From positions 1-64,000 of the forward strand of contig CAJXCD010000005.1 in the NCBI GenBank assembly GCA_913051545.1: a stretch of 64,000 bases of DNA, read 5' to 3'. This document shows, piece after piece, positions 25,522-34,834 of the stretch. The DNA is from an uncultured Chloroflexota bacterium. Its GTDB lineage: Bacteria > Chloroflexota > Dehalococcoidia > Lucifugimonadales > CAJXCD01. The translations under genes and the position numbers were made by a program. Every line of letters begins with the position of its first letter. Position 1 is the stretch's first letter. The notes beneath the pieces are model-generated. The model had not been told where the DNA came from. It did not search any database and was given only the letters and a program-made list of their open reading frames with translations.

Positions 25522-27381
25522 TTACTTAAGTACACGCGAATCACCTACCCGTCGAGTGACACCTTTATGGTCTAAATGCTCCATCAAGGCCAAGGCATAT
25601 TTCCTAGAGGTACCAAACATGTCCCTTACCTCACCAACAGTAATTCCGTTTGCCTCTCGAATGTGAGTAGTAATCCTTTCTACGATTTTGGAATAATGAG
25701 TCGATGGAAATACTATCTCATCATTAACCTTTACTACTCTACCTTCATCTGCAAGCAAGGCGAGTATATCAGGATCTAAATACAAGTCCGTTGGTGGCGA
25801 AAATGGATCATATTCCAACGATTTAATATAATTCGCAGCTGATTCGGATTGAACACTATTAAGAGATCTCTCGTGACTAGGAATTCTAATAAACAATCCT
25901 TCATCTACAATAATTTCTTCCCTGAACAGTCGTAACACAACAAGGGTGAACACTTGATGAGGCAATTCCAAAAAATTCCTCAACTGCTCTTTAGGCAGAC
26001 CTAATTCTAAAGGATGATTATTATGGTACTCTCCCAGATACTTACACACCTTTCCAATGAGGAGTGACCATCCTCCCGATGTGTATAAGTATTTTTCTTG
26101 AACATCGGATCCTGACAAAACTACAACAAGCCCTGAAGAAGTCATGTTTTTAATAAGAAAATCGACATCGGACTGCGCGAAATTTACTGCCGTTCCTACA
26201 GAATGTGACGTTGTGGGCTCAGACAATTGAATAACACTGCTTATGATCTCAATATCAGAGCCATTCTCCATGATTTCAAGATGATGTATTAAAGATTCTT
26301 GCTTTCTCTGATGCCGACGTCCTTTTGAATCAACAACGACTCCCCCTCCTAAAGTCCTATTATTCGATCTTATTATGAAACGATCACCTTTAACTACAAC
26401 CATAGGATTGTCAAATTTAAGCTGAGCCCAACCATATTCCCCCGGAATCACGCTATCCGTTTCAAGTAGTCTTAGCCGAGCGATGGTTTCCGTTGCTCCA
26501 ATATGAACTGTCACAAACATGTTGTGTCTAACCGAACGAGGAGAATTGCTAATTACCTTGAGATGAACATCTATAGCTATAGTAGTGCTCAGCCATCCAC
26601 TAGAAGAAAGAACATCACCCCTTTCAATTTGATCGTGTGAGACTCCCGACAAATTAACAGCTACTCGAGACGCTGGTCCAACTCGATCTAATTTCTGATT
26701 GTGCGTTTGCAAGCCTCTAACGCGGGCCTTATTGCCTTTAGGCAGGAGTTCAATTTCTTGACCTTTATCCAGGAACCCATCTATCAACGTACCAGTAACA
26801 ACTGCACCAAATCCGGGCATTGTAAACACCCTATCTATTGGTAATCTTGGTCGTCCTAGGTCTCTCTTTGTAACAGAGTTGTGCAAAGAGCTGGCAATAT
26901 GTGCAGCAACTTCCTGGACTCCATCTCCGGTCACTGCAGAAACTGTAAGAATGGCAGAATTACGTAAAGTAGTGTCGGCTATAAAAGACTCTACCTCTTC
27001 TACCACTAATCCGAGCCACTCTGAATCAACGAGATCTTTTTTAGTAATAGCTACAAGTCCAGAATTAACATTTAATAGCTCGAGAATATCTAAATGTTCC
27101 TGAGTTTGAGGCATTATCCCTTCATCAGCAGCTACAACCATAATTGCTAGATCTATACTTGCTACACCAGCAAGCATATTGCTTATAAATCGCTCATGAC
27201 CCGGAACGTCGACAATGCTAACTTGATTGCCGTCTGTAAGTGTGAGGTCAGCAAATCCTAAATCAATACTTAACCCCCTATCTTTTTCTTCTTTGAGACG
27301 GTCAGTATCAATTCCAGTTAACGCCTGAACCAGAGTGGATTTCCCGTGATCTACATGGCCTGCTGTGCCTATTACGTACAA
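25522..27381 (-). CDS. selB: Selenocysteine-specific elongation factor SelB
   Basis: GTPase that brings selenocysteyl-tRNA to UGA codons marked by a SECIS hairpin. Seen: GTAGHVDHGKSTL (G1), DVPGHERF (G3), ITKKD (G4), three EF-Tu-type barrels, and a C-terminal half with winged-helix segments (for example HIREANGITVGEVRDMFGTSRKYALALMEHLD) that bind SECIS. The 619 aa length is typical for SelB and too long for EF-Tu. Start is TTG. selA, selC and selD are not in the window. A candidate SelB client is the glutaredoxin-like ORF at 61506. Confidence 0.95.
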   Translation of the reverse strand: MYVIGTAGHVDHGKSTLVQALTGIDTDRLKEEKDRGLSIDLGFADLTLTDGNQVSIVDVPGHERFISNMLAGVASIDLAIMVVAADEGIMPQTQEHLDILELLNVNSGLVAITKKDLVDSEWLGLVVEEVESFIADTTLRNSAILTVSAVTGDGVQEVAAHIASSLHNSVTKRDLGRPRLPIDRVFTMPGFGAVVTGTLIDGFLDKGQEIELLPKGNKARVRGLQTHNQKLDRVGPASRVAVNLSGVSHDQIERGDVLSSSGWLSTTIAIDVHLKVISNSPRSVRHNMFVTVHIGATETIARLRLLETDSVIPGEYGWAQLKFDNPMVVVKGDRFIIRSNNRTLGGGVVVDSKGRRHQRKQESLIHHLEIMENGSDIEIISSVIQLSEPTTSHSVGTAVNFAQSDVDFLIKNMTSSGLVVVLSGSDVQEKYLYTSGGWSLLIGKVCKYLGEYHNNHPLELGLPKEQLRNFLELPHQVFTLVVLRLFREEIIVDEGLFIRIPSHERSLNSVQSESAANYIKSLEYDPFSPPTDLYLDPDILALLADEGRVVKVNDEIVFPSTHYSKIVERITTHIREANGITVGEVRDMFGTSRKYALALMEHLDHKGVTRRVGDSRVLK

Positions 27382-27463
27382 AATAAAACCTGAATACTCT
27401 TGAAGGTTGTCCTAAATTATCACACAGTGCGACAAGCATCAATTACAAACGAACAGTCCACAC

Positions 27464-27925
27464 CTATTCTTGATTTCTATATTTATTTCCCATTCGCCTA
27501 ACACTTTTAAGCATATTTTTATCGAAGCTCGAAAGGATATACCCTCTTGGCTGAGGCGGTGTAGCGCCAACACCAAGAAGTGAAAGAACATCCTTATTAC
27601 TGTAATAGCCCTTATATGTATGCTCTACTAATATTTCGAAATAGTGAGGGAATATTTTTTCAACATAGGTCAAAATACCAATTTTATTATCCTGTGCTAA
27701 TAATTCGAATTTTGACTCGTATTGCGTCATGGATGCATTTTGTATTACTGATATGATTTTACGGATAGCTTTATTTAAATCATGAGATGTCGACATAGCG
27801 GAACAAATGTAATTAACTATACCTGCTTCTCCAGCACCAATAACTACGCCATCTGGCGGAATCAGACAGTCCAGAACATTACTGATCAAATTCTTCTGAT
27901 TTTCACTCAACTCTTTAATATCCAT
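27464..27925 (-). CDS. Gluconate 2-dehydrogenase subunit 3 family protein
   Basis: Small subunit that normally accompanies a membrane-bound GMC flavoprotein dehydrogenase. Seen: LSENQKNLISNVLDCLIPPDG near the start, LLGVGATPPQPRGY near the C-terminus, and a helical middle; length 153 aa. Family members often carry a Tat signal, but none is visible here. The gene follows the GMC oxidoreductase gene by 26 bases on the same strand. That pairing is the best evidence for function. No cytochrome c subunit is adjacent. Confidence 0.82.
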   Translation of the reverse strand: MDIKELSENQKNLISNVLDCLIPPDGVVIGAGEAGIVNYICSAMSTSHDLNKAIRKIISVIQNASMTQYESKFELLAQDNKIGILTYVEKIFPHYFEILVEHTYKGYYSNKDVLSLLGVGATPPQPRGYILSSFDKNMLKSVRRMGNKYRNQE

Positions 27926-27951
27926 AACAAATCATTCTTGAAAAATTACCG

Positions 27952-29571
27952 CTAAGTCACACCTAGAAAACGAGATGATTTTTTAAGATTATCAGCAATG
28001 TACAATGCCAAGGCTTGTATAGTGGATGTGGGATTTACTGCGCCCGCGGTAACGAATATGCTTCCGTCTATAACATACAAATTTTTTACATCGTGACAGG
28101 CACCAAATCTATCTACCACTGATCGCTCAGGGTCAGTACCCATTCTAGCCGTTCCCATCAAATGCCACCCCGCTGCAGACAGCAATGGATCGTGATGAAT
28201 GGACTTGGCGCCGGCAGCACCAAGAACCTCTATCGCTCTATCAATACCAAATTTGATCAGCTTTTTACTATTTTCGCTCTCTACATAATTAATCTTCGGA
28301 GAGGACACACCATCTGAGTCCGACATTTGGTCATCTAATTCCACTCTATTAGACAATTCGGGCAAATCTTCTCCCATAACTGCTACCCTTATGGTATTAC
28401 CCATTCTCTGAGAAAATATTCTGTGATGTTCTTCACCCCAAGGTACACGATTACCAGCTGCACCTGATCCTAATGACACATGTACAGGACCCTCAGAACG
28501 ATTAACCTGGAGTTGACTACCTCGCACAAACCCTCGAGAGATATCAGTTTCATAAAATTCATAACTCGTTATTGAACATGAGAGAGGACCCTTAAATCCC
28601 TGGAGATTTTCTTCAAAGACACCGTCTACGACTGCGACTGGGTGAAACATCAGATTCCGGCCAACCAATCCACTGTGATTAGCTAATCCATTTGGAAAGA
28701 CCGGAGAGACCGAATTCAACAACAGTCGTGGTGTCCCAACACCATTACACGCTAACACCACTACAGAAGCTTTTTGCTCTTTTAGCATTCCTTTTTCATC
28801 ATAGTAAATTACACCGGTAGCGAATCCATGTTTATTGACAGTGACCTCTTTGACTCTGCAACCGGTCTTAAGTGATGCGCCTTTAGCTATGGCTTTTGGC
28901 CAGTAAGTAACGTCGGAGCTAGCACGTGAAGCATTGTGACATCCTAGAATACAGGGCCCGCAGTTGTTGCAAGCTGGCCTACCGTCGTAAGGCTCAGAGT
29001 TTATAGCACTCTCAGCTGGCCACCAATGCCAACCAAGTTTTTCAAAACCCCTCGCTATAGTTTCACCATGTTTTCCGATAGGCAGCGGTGGAGTTTGCCT
29101 CATTGGCATAGGTGGATAAGCTGGGTTCCCGTTAAGTCCTGACACACCCACCATCCTATCATTGAGATCAAAATAGGGTTCTAACTCATAATAGGTCAAT
29201 GGCCAATTATCAGCTACGCCATCTAAATCTTTTACGCGAAAATCTGAGGGTCTCATGCGAGGGAAATGTGCTCCCCAATGTATACCACTACCCCCAACGG
29301 CATTGATCATAAGCGGGGTTATACAAGTATTTTCATTATTGATTGGATAGTCTTGAGGTAATTTTCGGTAATTTGGATCTAAGTTATAATCGGTATAAGT
29401 ATGGAGTTCCCAATCTTCGTGAGTACTCGGAGCATCTTCTGGACTCAACCAAGGACCCTGCTCAAGACACATTACATCGTATCCCGATTCACTCAAACTC
29501 CATACAAAAGCACCACCTGCTGATCCTGCCCCAACAACCAAAATATCTACTATCTCTCCACTTTTCCCCAT
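27952..29571 (-). CDS. GMC family oxidoreductase (gluconate dehydrogenase-like flavoprotein)
   Basis: Predicted FAD-dependent alcohol/sugar dehydrogenase. Seen: the FAD-binding DILVVGAGSAGGAFVWSL at the N-terminus, NAVGGSGIHWGAHFPRM, and a cysteine-rich RPACNNCGPCILGCH like that of gluconate 2-dehydrogenase large subunits. The C-terminal catalytic region is AAGWHLMGTARMGTDPERSVVD, then GAVNPTSTIQALAL. The 539 aa length fits. The subunit 3 gene follows directly. There is no visible signal peptide, so the pair may act inside the cell or be exported by an unseen route. The substrate is unknown. Confidence 0.9.
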   Translation of the reverse strand: MGKSGEIVDILVVGAGSAGGAFVWSLSESGYDVMCLEQGPWLSPEDAPSTHEDWELHTYTDYNLDPNYRKLPQDYPINNENTCITPLMINAVGGSGIHWGAHFPRMRPSDFRVKDLDGVADNWPLTYYELEPYFDLNDRMVGVSGLNGNPAYPPMPMRQTPPLPIGKHGETIARGFEKLGWHWWPAESAINSEPYDGRPACNNCGPCILGCHNASRASSDVTYWPKAIAKGASLKTGCRVKEVTVNKHGFATGVIYYDEKGMLKEQKASVVVLACNGVGTPRLLLNSVSPVFPNGLANHSGLVGRNLMFHPVAVVDGVFEENLQGFKGPLSCSITSYEFYETDISRGFVRGSQLQVNRSEGPVHVSLGSGAAGNRVPWGEEHHRIFSQRMGNTIRVAVMGEDLPELSNRVELDDQMSDSDGVSSPKINYVESENSKKLIKFGIDRAIEVLGAAGAKSIHHDPLLSAAGWHLMGTARMGTDPERSVVDRFGACHDVKNLYVIDGSIFVTAGAVNPTSTIQALALYIADNLKKSSRFLGVT

Positions 29572-29599
29572 ATGCCACTACCTAATTACATTAAATTTT

Positions 29600-30844
29600 C
29601 TATATTTTCACTGGAAAAAAACTACTAAACACCTCATTGCCAAATAGACGACCTTTATCTGTAAGCCGTATACACCCACTCACTGCCTCAAGCAACCCAT
29701 CAGAAACAAAACCGTCTATAATTTTGCCGTACACATTATCCGGCGAAATCCCAAACCTATCAACAAAATTATCTGAATTTATTCCATCACTCAACCTTAG
29801 GCCCATCATCATGGTCTCAGCCATCTCAAGATTATTGTTAACTGATTCCACTTTTTCAACAACTGGCACGGATTCAGGAAATTCGTAGCTAAATACTTTG
29901 TTTTCTCTATTTTCACTCCCAAGCCTCGTAATATACTCCCTTGGGGATTTTATATTTTGAAACCTGCAATCTGAAATATATGAATGTGCTCCTGGTCCAA
30001 CCCCTAAATAAGGCAAATTCTTCCAATACGTAAGATTATGTTTACTCTGAAATTCTGGCTTAGACCAATTTGAAATCTCATAATGACAATATCCTAATGC
30101 ATCCATTCTTTCTTCTGCCAAAAGATACATGTCTGCTGCTAGGTCTGGGTCTGGATCTATCATTCTACCTAATGCAATCCAGTTCTCCATAGGAGTACCT
30201 TCTTCTATAGTAAGGGCATAGATGGAAATATGGTGAGGGTCCAGCTGCTTCACTGTATCAAGTGTCTCAGACCATATCTCCATAGTCTGCTCAGGTAATC
30301 CATACATCAGGTCGATACTAACATTAGTAAAACCGGCTTTAAGTGCTAATTCGAAAGCTTGAAGAGCCTGTTCACTGGTATGACGTCTACCTAAAAGCTT
30401 CAACATCTGGTCATCAAAACTCTGCACACCTATACTTAACCTACCTACTCCTAGGTTCAAATAGTTTCTTAAGGTTGATTCGTTCAAATCTCCAGGATTG
30501 GACTCCAAAGTAATCTCCATTCCTTCGGAAATATTGAATGAACTCGTTATAGAGTCAAGAATAGAACTCAGCCCTTCCACAGGCACATATGAAGGAGTAC
30601 CACCTCCAAAAAATACCGTGCCCAATATTGGAGATCTAAGCATATCCCCCCAAATTTCAATCTCTACTCTAAGAGCCTCTAGATATGAAGGCATCATGGA
30701 CTCTATACGCGAATATGTATTGAAATCGCAATATGGACATTTAGTCTCGCAAAATGGAATATGAACGTACAAAGAAAGGGGAAAGGAATCCGGTGAATAT
30801 ACATTTAGATCATTAGTGTTAAGATGCATATTGATCCTCAACAA
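29600..30844 (-). CDS. hemW: HemW-like radical SAM protein
   Basis: Radical SAM protein of the coproporphyrinogen III oxidase-like family; HemW is known as a haem-binding chaperone, not the oxidase. Seen: SLYVHIPFCETKCPYCDFNTYS, with the CxxxCxxC cluster motif; the fourth cysteine of true HemN is absent, since the motif is followed by DF rather than C. Also seen are GGGTPS, SIGVQSFDDQMLKLLGRRH, and a C-terminal HemN domain with LGVGPGAHSY. The 414 aa length fits. It lies between oppF and the GMC gene in one minus-strand run. Confidence 0.9.
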   Translation of the reverse strand: MLRINMHLNTNDLNVYSPDSFPLSLYVHIPFCETKCPYCDFNTYSRIESMMPSYLEALRVEIEIWGDMLRSPILGTVFFGGGTPSYVPVEGLSSILDSITSSFNISEGMEITLESNPGDLNESTLRNYLNLGVGRLSIGVQSFDDQMLKLLGRRHTSEQALQAFELALKAGFTNVSIDLMYGLPEQTMEIWSETLDTVKQLDPHHISIYALTIEEGTPMENWIALGRMIDPDPDLAADMYLLAEERMDALGYCHYEISNWSKPEFQSKHNLTYWKNLPYLGVGPGAHSYISDCRFQNIKSPREYITRLGSENRENKVFSYEFPESVPVVEKVESVNNNLEMAETMMMGLRLSDGINSDNFVDRFGISPDNVYGKIIDGFVSDGLLEAVSGCIRLTDKGRLFGNEVFSSFFPVKI

Positions 30845-30859
30845 GTATAGGAAAATCTT

Positions 30860-31858
30860 TTACGAATATCCATCAACCCGCATACATGAAACCCAGTGAT
30901 CTGGACTAACTTCCTGTAAGTCAGGCACCCTAGCAACACATCCTTCCACAACTATCGGACATCTGGTGTGAAACACACAACCCACTGGATATTGCATAGG
31001 GCTAGGCACTTCTCCTTCCAAAAGAATACGCTCTCTTTTTGTCTCTATCTCTGGGTCAGGTATGGGTACAGCTGATAAAAGTGCCTGAGTATATGGATGT
31101 AACGGATTATTATAAAGTTCATCCTTATCTGCAATTTCCACTATTTTACCCAAATACATCACAGCAACTCGATCTGAGATGTGTCTAACCACAGAAAGAT
31201 CATGAGCAATAAATAGATAAGTAAGGCCATACTTTGACTGCAGATCTTCTAATAAGTTGATTATCTGCGCTTGTATAGATACATCCAAAGCAGAAACTGG
31301 TTCATCGCAAACTATAAAACTTGGAGATACAGCTAGTGCTCTAGCTATGCCTATACGTTGTCTTTGTCCTCCACTAAATTCATGGGGGTAACGATCAGCC
31401 ATATATGGATTCAATCCTACCGTATCTAATAGTTCTGTAATTTTTTCACGATATTCTGATTTGTTAGAAGTGAGATTATGAACAATGAGAGGCTCTCCTA
31501 TTATATCCCCGCAGGTCATCCTTGGATCTAACGAACCAAATGGGTCTTGAAATATAATCTGCATCTTCTTCCGTATAGATTGCATGTTTTTCCCGGTCAT
31601 CTGGTCAATCCTATCACCATCAAATTTTACTTTTCCGGATGTCAGATTCACCAACCGTAAAATGCTTCTTCCAAGAGTAGTTTTACCGCTACCACTTTCT
31701 CCTACCAGACCAAGAGTTTCGCCCTTTTTAATTGTTAATGAAACATCGTCTACTGCTCTTATAAAAGCCCTTTTATTGCGAGAAAATATCCCTGAAGTCA
31801 CAGGAAAATGCACTCGCAGTTCACTAACATCTAAAAGTACTTCTTGACCGTAAGTCAC
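30860..31858 (-). CDS. Oligopeptide/dipeptide ABC transporter ATPase (OppF/DppF-type)
   Basis: ATP-binding subunit of a peptide- or nickel-type ABC importer. Seen: Walker A GESGSGKTTL (about 56-65), signature SGGQRQRIGIARAL, Walker B FIVCDEPVSALD, the H-loop histidine in FIAHDLS, and the C-terminal oligopeptide domain with cysteines (GCVFHTRCPI). It is 332 aa. The start follows the oppD-type stop with no gap, so the two ATPases are co-translated. No permease or binding protein is adjacent. Confidence 0.93.
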   Translation of the reverse strand: MTYGQEVLLDVSELRVHFPVTSGIFSRNKRAFIRAVDDVSLTIKKGETLGLVGESGSGKTTLGRSILRLVNLTSGKVKFDGDRIDQMTGKNMQSIRKKMQIIFQDPFGSLDPRMTCGDIIGEPLIVHNLTSNKSEYREKITELLDTVGLNPYMADRYPHEFSGGQRQRIGIARALAVSPSFIVCDEPVSALDVSIQAQIINLLEDLQSKYGLTYLFIAHDLSVVRHISDRVAVMYLGKIVEIADKDELYNNPLHPYTQALLSAVPIPDPEIETKRERILLEGEVPSPMQYPVGCVFHTRCPIVVEGCVARVPDLQEVSPDHWVSCMRVDGYS

Positions 31859-32869
31859 TTATTCCCCTCTAACATGAGTACGATTGGCAATACTTGGAAT
31901 CTCATTCAACCTCCAGCATGCCGAAAAATGATCGTCACCAACCTTAATCAACTCTGGAGATTTTTCATTACAAATATCTGAGCTAAAAGCACATCTCGGA
32001 GAAAAACTACAACCTATAGATGTCTCTATCAAGTCTGGAGGTATCCCTTGTATAGGTAAAAGTCTCGTGCCGGAAGGCTTATCCAATCTAGGCACTGAAC
32101 CAAGCATACCTATAGTATATGGATGGCTGGGATTATTGTACGTATCTATAGATCTACCAGATTCGATTATTTTACCTGAATACATTACTAAAACCCTGGT
32201 AGCATACCTAGCCACCACACCCAAATTATGCGTAATAATTACAAGAGCAGTGCCGATTTCATTGGTTAAAGACTTCAACAATTCAAGAATTTGAGCCTGA
32301 ATAGTGACATCAAGTGCTGTGGTTGGCTCATCAGCAATAATCACTTTGGGATTACAACTAATAGCTATAGCTATCATTACTCTTTGTCTCATACCACCAC
32401 TAAGTTGATGCGGGTAATCCTTTAATCGTTGACTCGGGTCTGAAATACCTACCATATCTAATAGTTCGAGAGCCCTCTTGTATGCCGATCTAGTTGTCAT
32501 GCCTAAATGTAATACCAAAGTCTCCGTAAGTTGCTTCCCGATGGTCAATACTGGATTCAATGAAGTCATAGGCTCTTGAAAAACCATAGAAATTCGGTTA
32601 CCACGAACGTTTCTCATCTCTGATTCACTTAGATCCAACAGGTTTTGGCCTTCAAATAACACCTGTCCCGATACAATTTTCCCAGGAGGATCTGCTATCA
32701 AACGCATTACAGATAAAGCGCTAACACTTTTCCCGCATCCACTCTCTCCAACAATCCCTAATATTTCACCTTCATTTAGTTGATAGGACAAATCCTGAAC
32801 CGCCCTAACAACTCCCTCATCTGTATAAAAATGAGTTGTCAACCCCTTCAATTCAAGTAGATTTACCAC
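31859..32869 (-). CDS. Oligopeptide/dipeptide ABC transporter ATPase (OppD/DppD-type)
   Basis: First ATPase of the pair. Seen: Walker A GESGCGKSVSAL (about 38-49), signature SGGMRQRVMIAIA, Walker B VIIADEPTTALD, and the C-terminal GCSFSPRCAFSSDIC. That cysteine cluster is typical of OppD and can hold an Fe-S cluster in some relatives. It is 336 aa. It is the first gene of a long co-directional run down to herA. The permeases and solute-binding protein must be encoded elsewhere. Confidence 0.93.
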   Translation of the reverse strand: MVNLLELKGLTTHFYTDEGVVRAVQDLSYQLNEGEILGIVGESGCGKSVSALSVMRLIADPPGKIVSGQVLFEGQNLLDLSESEMRNVRGNRISMVFQEPMTSLNPVLTIGKQLTETLVLHLGMTTRSAYKRALELLDMVGISDPSQRLKDYPHQLSGGMRQRVMIAIAISCNPKVIIADEPTTALDVTIQAQILELLKSLTNEIGTALVIITHNLGVVARYATRVLVMYSGKIIESGRSIDTYNNPSHPYTIGMLGSVPRLDKPSGTRLLPIQGIPPDLIETSIGCSFSPRCAFSSDICNEKSPELIKVGDDHFSACWRLNEIPSIANRTHVRGE

Positions 32870-32965
32870 CTACACACCTCAGATATTGTTGCCTGGACTA
32901 ACCTAGCTTAGCATATAGGTTATGATAGTAGCCGAGTATATATAAAAATTACAATCCTTTTTTTC

Positions 32966-32994
32966 TTGACACTCCTGTATGTGAATGCTAGATT
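32966..32994 (+). promoter_or_regulatory. Promoter for fmdB-dtd
   Basis: TTGACA (32966-32971), a 17-bp spacer and TAGATT (32989-32994) lie about 60 bases upstream of the zinc-ribbon gene in the region divergent from oppD. Confidence 0.6.
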
Positions 32995-33055
32995 TTCTTA
33001 GTGACATTTATAAATATGTTGAGATGTCGATCCGGAATTCATTTTGGGGGAACCG

Positions 33056-33364
33056 TTGCCACGCTACGACTATAGATGCAGTAACTGCGATTTAGTTTTT
33101 GAGGTGAAGCAAAGCTTCTCTTCAGAACCAGTTAGTACGTGTCCAGATTGTAAGAGTAAAGCCCAAAGAATTATACATTCAGTACCAGTAGTTTTTAAAG
33201 GTAGTGGATTCTACGTAAACGACTATGGTAAAGGAACCGGATCATCAGGGTCTATCTCAAAACCTAAAGAGTCCCAAACTTCAAAAACAAGTAACTCTAA
33301 CGAATCTGAAGGTAGCAAAAAGCCTAAGGCAGATTCAGCTAAGGATACTAAAAAAGATACTTAA
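33056..33364 (+). CDS. FmdB-family zinc-ribbon protein
   Basis: Small zinc-ribbon protein of the FmdB/CxxC_CxxC_SSSS family, possibly regulatory; the role is not established. Seen: MPRYDYRCSNCDLVFEV, then CPDCKSKAQRI, giving two CxxC pairs, followed by a Ser/Lys/Gly-rich, probably disordered tail. The start was set to TTG 33056, because the family begins MPxYxYxC and GGGGG lies five bases upstream; the TTG at 33044 is less likely. Length is then 102 aa. dtd follows after 21 bases. Confidence 0.85.
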   Translation: MPRYDYRCSNCDLVFEVKQSFSSEPVSTCPDCKSKAQRIIHSVPVVFKGSGFYVNDYGKGTGSSGSISKPKESQTSKTSNSNESEGSKKPKADSAKDTKKDT

Positions 33365-33385
33365 ACCTACGTAGGAGGCTGTCTA

Positions 33386-33838
33386 TTGCGGGCTCTCGTT
33401 CAGCGGGTTAGTGAAGCCTCCGTATCAGTAGAAGGCAAAATGGTCGGATCCATTAATAGTGGATTCGTGGTGTTCTTAGGAATATCCAAAAAAGATACTG
33501 AGATAGAAGCAAAATACGTAGTGGATAAAGTATCTAATTTGCGAATATTCGACGACGACGAAGGTAAGTTTAGTTACTCCCCCTTAGATATGGGAAAAGA
33601 AATTCTAGTCATAAGTCAATTTACTCTTCATGCTGATACACGCAAGGGTCGCAGACCAAGTTTTACCGAAGCAGCAAGACCAGAAATTGCAAAAAATTTA
33701 TTCGAATACACGGTCAGCCTGTTCAAAAAAACGGGGCTCAAAATTGAAACGGGGTTATTCCAAGAATATATGTCAGTATCCCTAAAGAATGATGGCCCAG
33801 TCACTATAATTATTGACTCTAATAGTTCAATTAGTTGA
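33386..33838 (+). CDS. dtd: D-aminoacyl-tRNA deacylase
   Basis: Removes D-amino acids (and glycine) mischarged on tRNA. Seen: MRALVQRVSEASVSVEGKMVGSI at the N-terminus, the catalytic cross-subunit motif SQFTLHADTRKGRRPSF, and the C-terminal NDGPVTIIID (the Gly-cisPro GPVT motif). The 150 aa length is exact for the family. Start is TTG with GTAGGAGG seven bases upstream. It is probably co-transcribed with the FmdB-type gene. Confidence 0.95.
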   Translation: MRALVQRVSEASVSVEGKMVGSINSGFVVFLGISKKDTEIEAKYVVDKVSNLRIFDDDEGKFSYSPLDMGKEILVISQFTLHADTRKGRRPSFTEAARPEIAKNLFEYTVSLFKKTGLKIETGLFQEYMSVSLKNDGPVTIIIDSNSSIS

Positions 33839-33897
33839 TCTCTAAAAGTATTGGCTTATAACCTTCTTCAGAATCAAATGCTAAAAAAAGTGTAGTA

Positions 33898-34746
33898 CTA
33901 GAATAAATCAAGACCTATATCCAGTGACGTTGATGAATGGGTAAGTGACCCAACCGATATATAATCTACTCCTGTTGACGCTACATCACGCACATTAGAC
34001 AAAGTTATCCCTCCAGACGCTTCCAGCAGAGCTATTCCGTTCGATATACAAACACATTCCCTAATTTCATCGATGCTCATGTTATCAAGTAAGATTCTTT
34101 TTGCACCGGCGTCCAATGCCTCTTTAAATTCGCTTATACTCTCTACTTCTACCTCTACCTCGTAAGCACCATTGGCTTTAATAAGAGCTTTACGCACAAT
34201 ATCTCCCATACCGAAACCAACACCCTTAAGAGCCTTAATGTGATTATCTTTTACGAGAATACTACCCCCCAAATTAAATCTATGGTTGTTCCCACCACCA
34301 GACCTTACGGCATGTTTCTCCATATGACGTAATCCCGCTGTCGTCTTGCGCGTATCTAATATACTTACTTCGTAACCTTCAACAGCCTTAACATAACTCC
34401 TTGTCAAAGTGGCTATACCACTCAAATGTTGGACAATGTTAATTGCGGTCCGCTCCGCTTTGAGTATAGAAGCAAGCAAACCATCTATTTGTGCTAAAGA
34501 GTTCCCAGAAGATATATCTGAACCATCCTCTATAAGCCTATTTAAATTAAGTGTTGAATCTAATCTTTGAAACACTTTTAATGCAAAATCAATCCCGGAA
34601 AGAACTCCACTGTCTCTCGCTACAATAGTGGCCTCACCCTTTAAATCAGATGCTAAAAGTAAATCTGTAGTAGGATCGCCATCCGACAGATCTTCTGCAA
34701 GAGATCTCTCGATGAGTGAATCTAGACCAAAATCTGCTAAAAACAA
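33898..34746 (-). CDS. nadC: Nicotinate-nucleotide pyrophosphorylase (carboxylating)
   Basis: Converts quinolinate and PRPP to nicotinate mononucleotide in NAD synthesis. Seen: LIERSLAEDLSDGDPTTD, LDTRKTTAGLRHMEKHAVRSGGGNNHRFNL (active-site Lys/Arg/His block), VEVEVESISEFKEAL, and LEASGGITLSNVRDVASTGVDYISVG. The start was set to TTG 34746, with GAGGG seven bases upstream; the track TTG at 34764 is possible. nadA lies just upstream on the same strand, so the two consecutive steps are linked. nadB was not seen. Confidence 0.95.
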   Translation of the reverse strand: MFLADFGLDSLIERSLAEDLSDGDPTTDLLLASDLKGEATIVARDSGVLSGIDFALKVFQRLDSTLNLNRLIEDGSDISSGNSLAQIDGLLASILKAERTAINIVQHLSGIATLTRSYVKAVEGYEVSILDTRKTTAGLRHMEKHAVRSGGGNNHRFNLGGSILVKDNHIKALKGVGFGMGDIVRKALIKANGAYEVEVEVESISEFKEALDAGAKRILLDNMSIDEIRECVCISNGIALLEASGGITLSNVRDVASTGVDYISVGSLTHSSTSLDIGLDLF

Positions 34747-34834
34747 AAATCTACCCTCAACCAATGGACCGCACTGAATAGAGATTACTTAAAAATTACT
34801 ACCATAGGACATATCTGCCTACATAGAACGTTAA

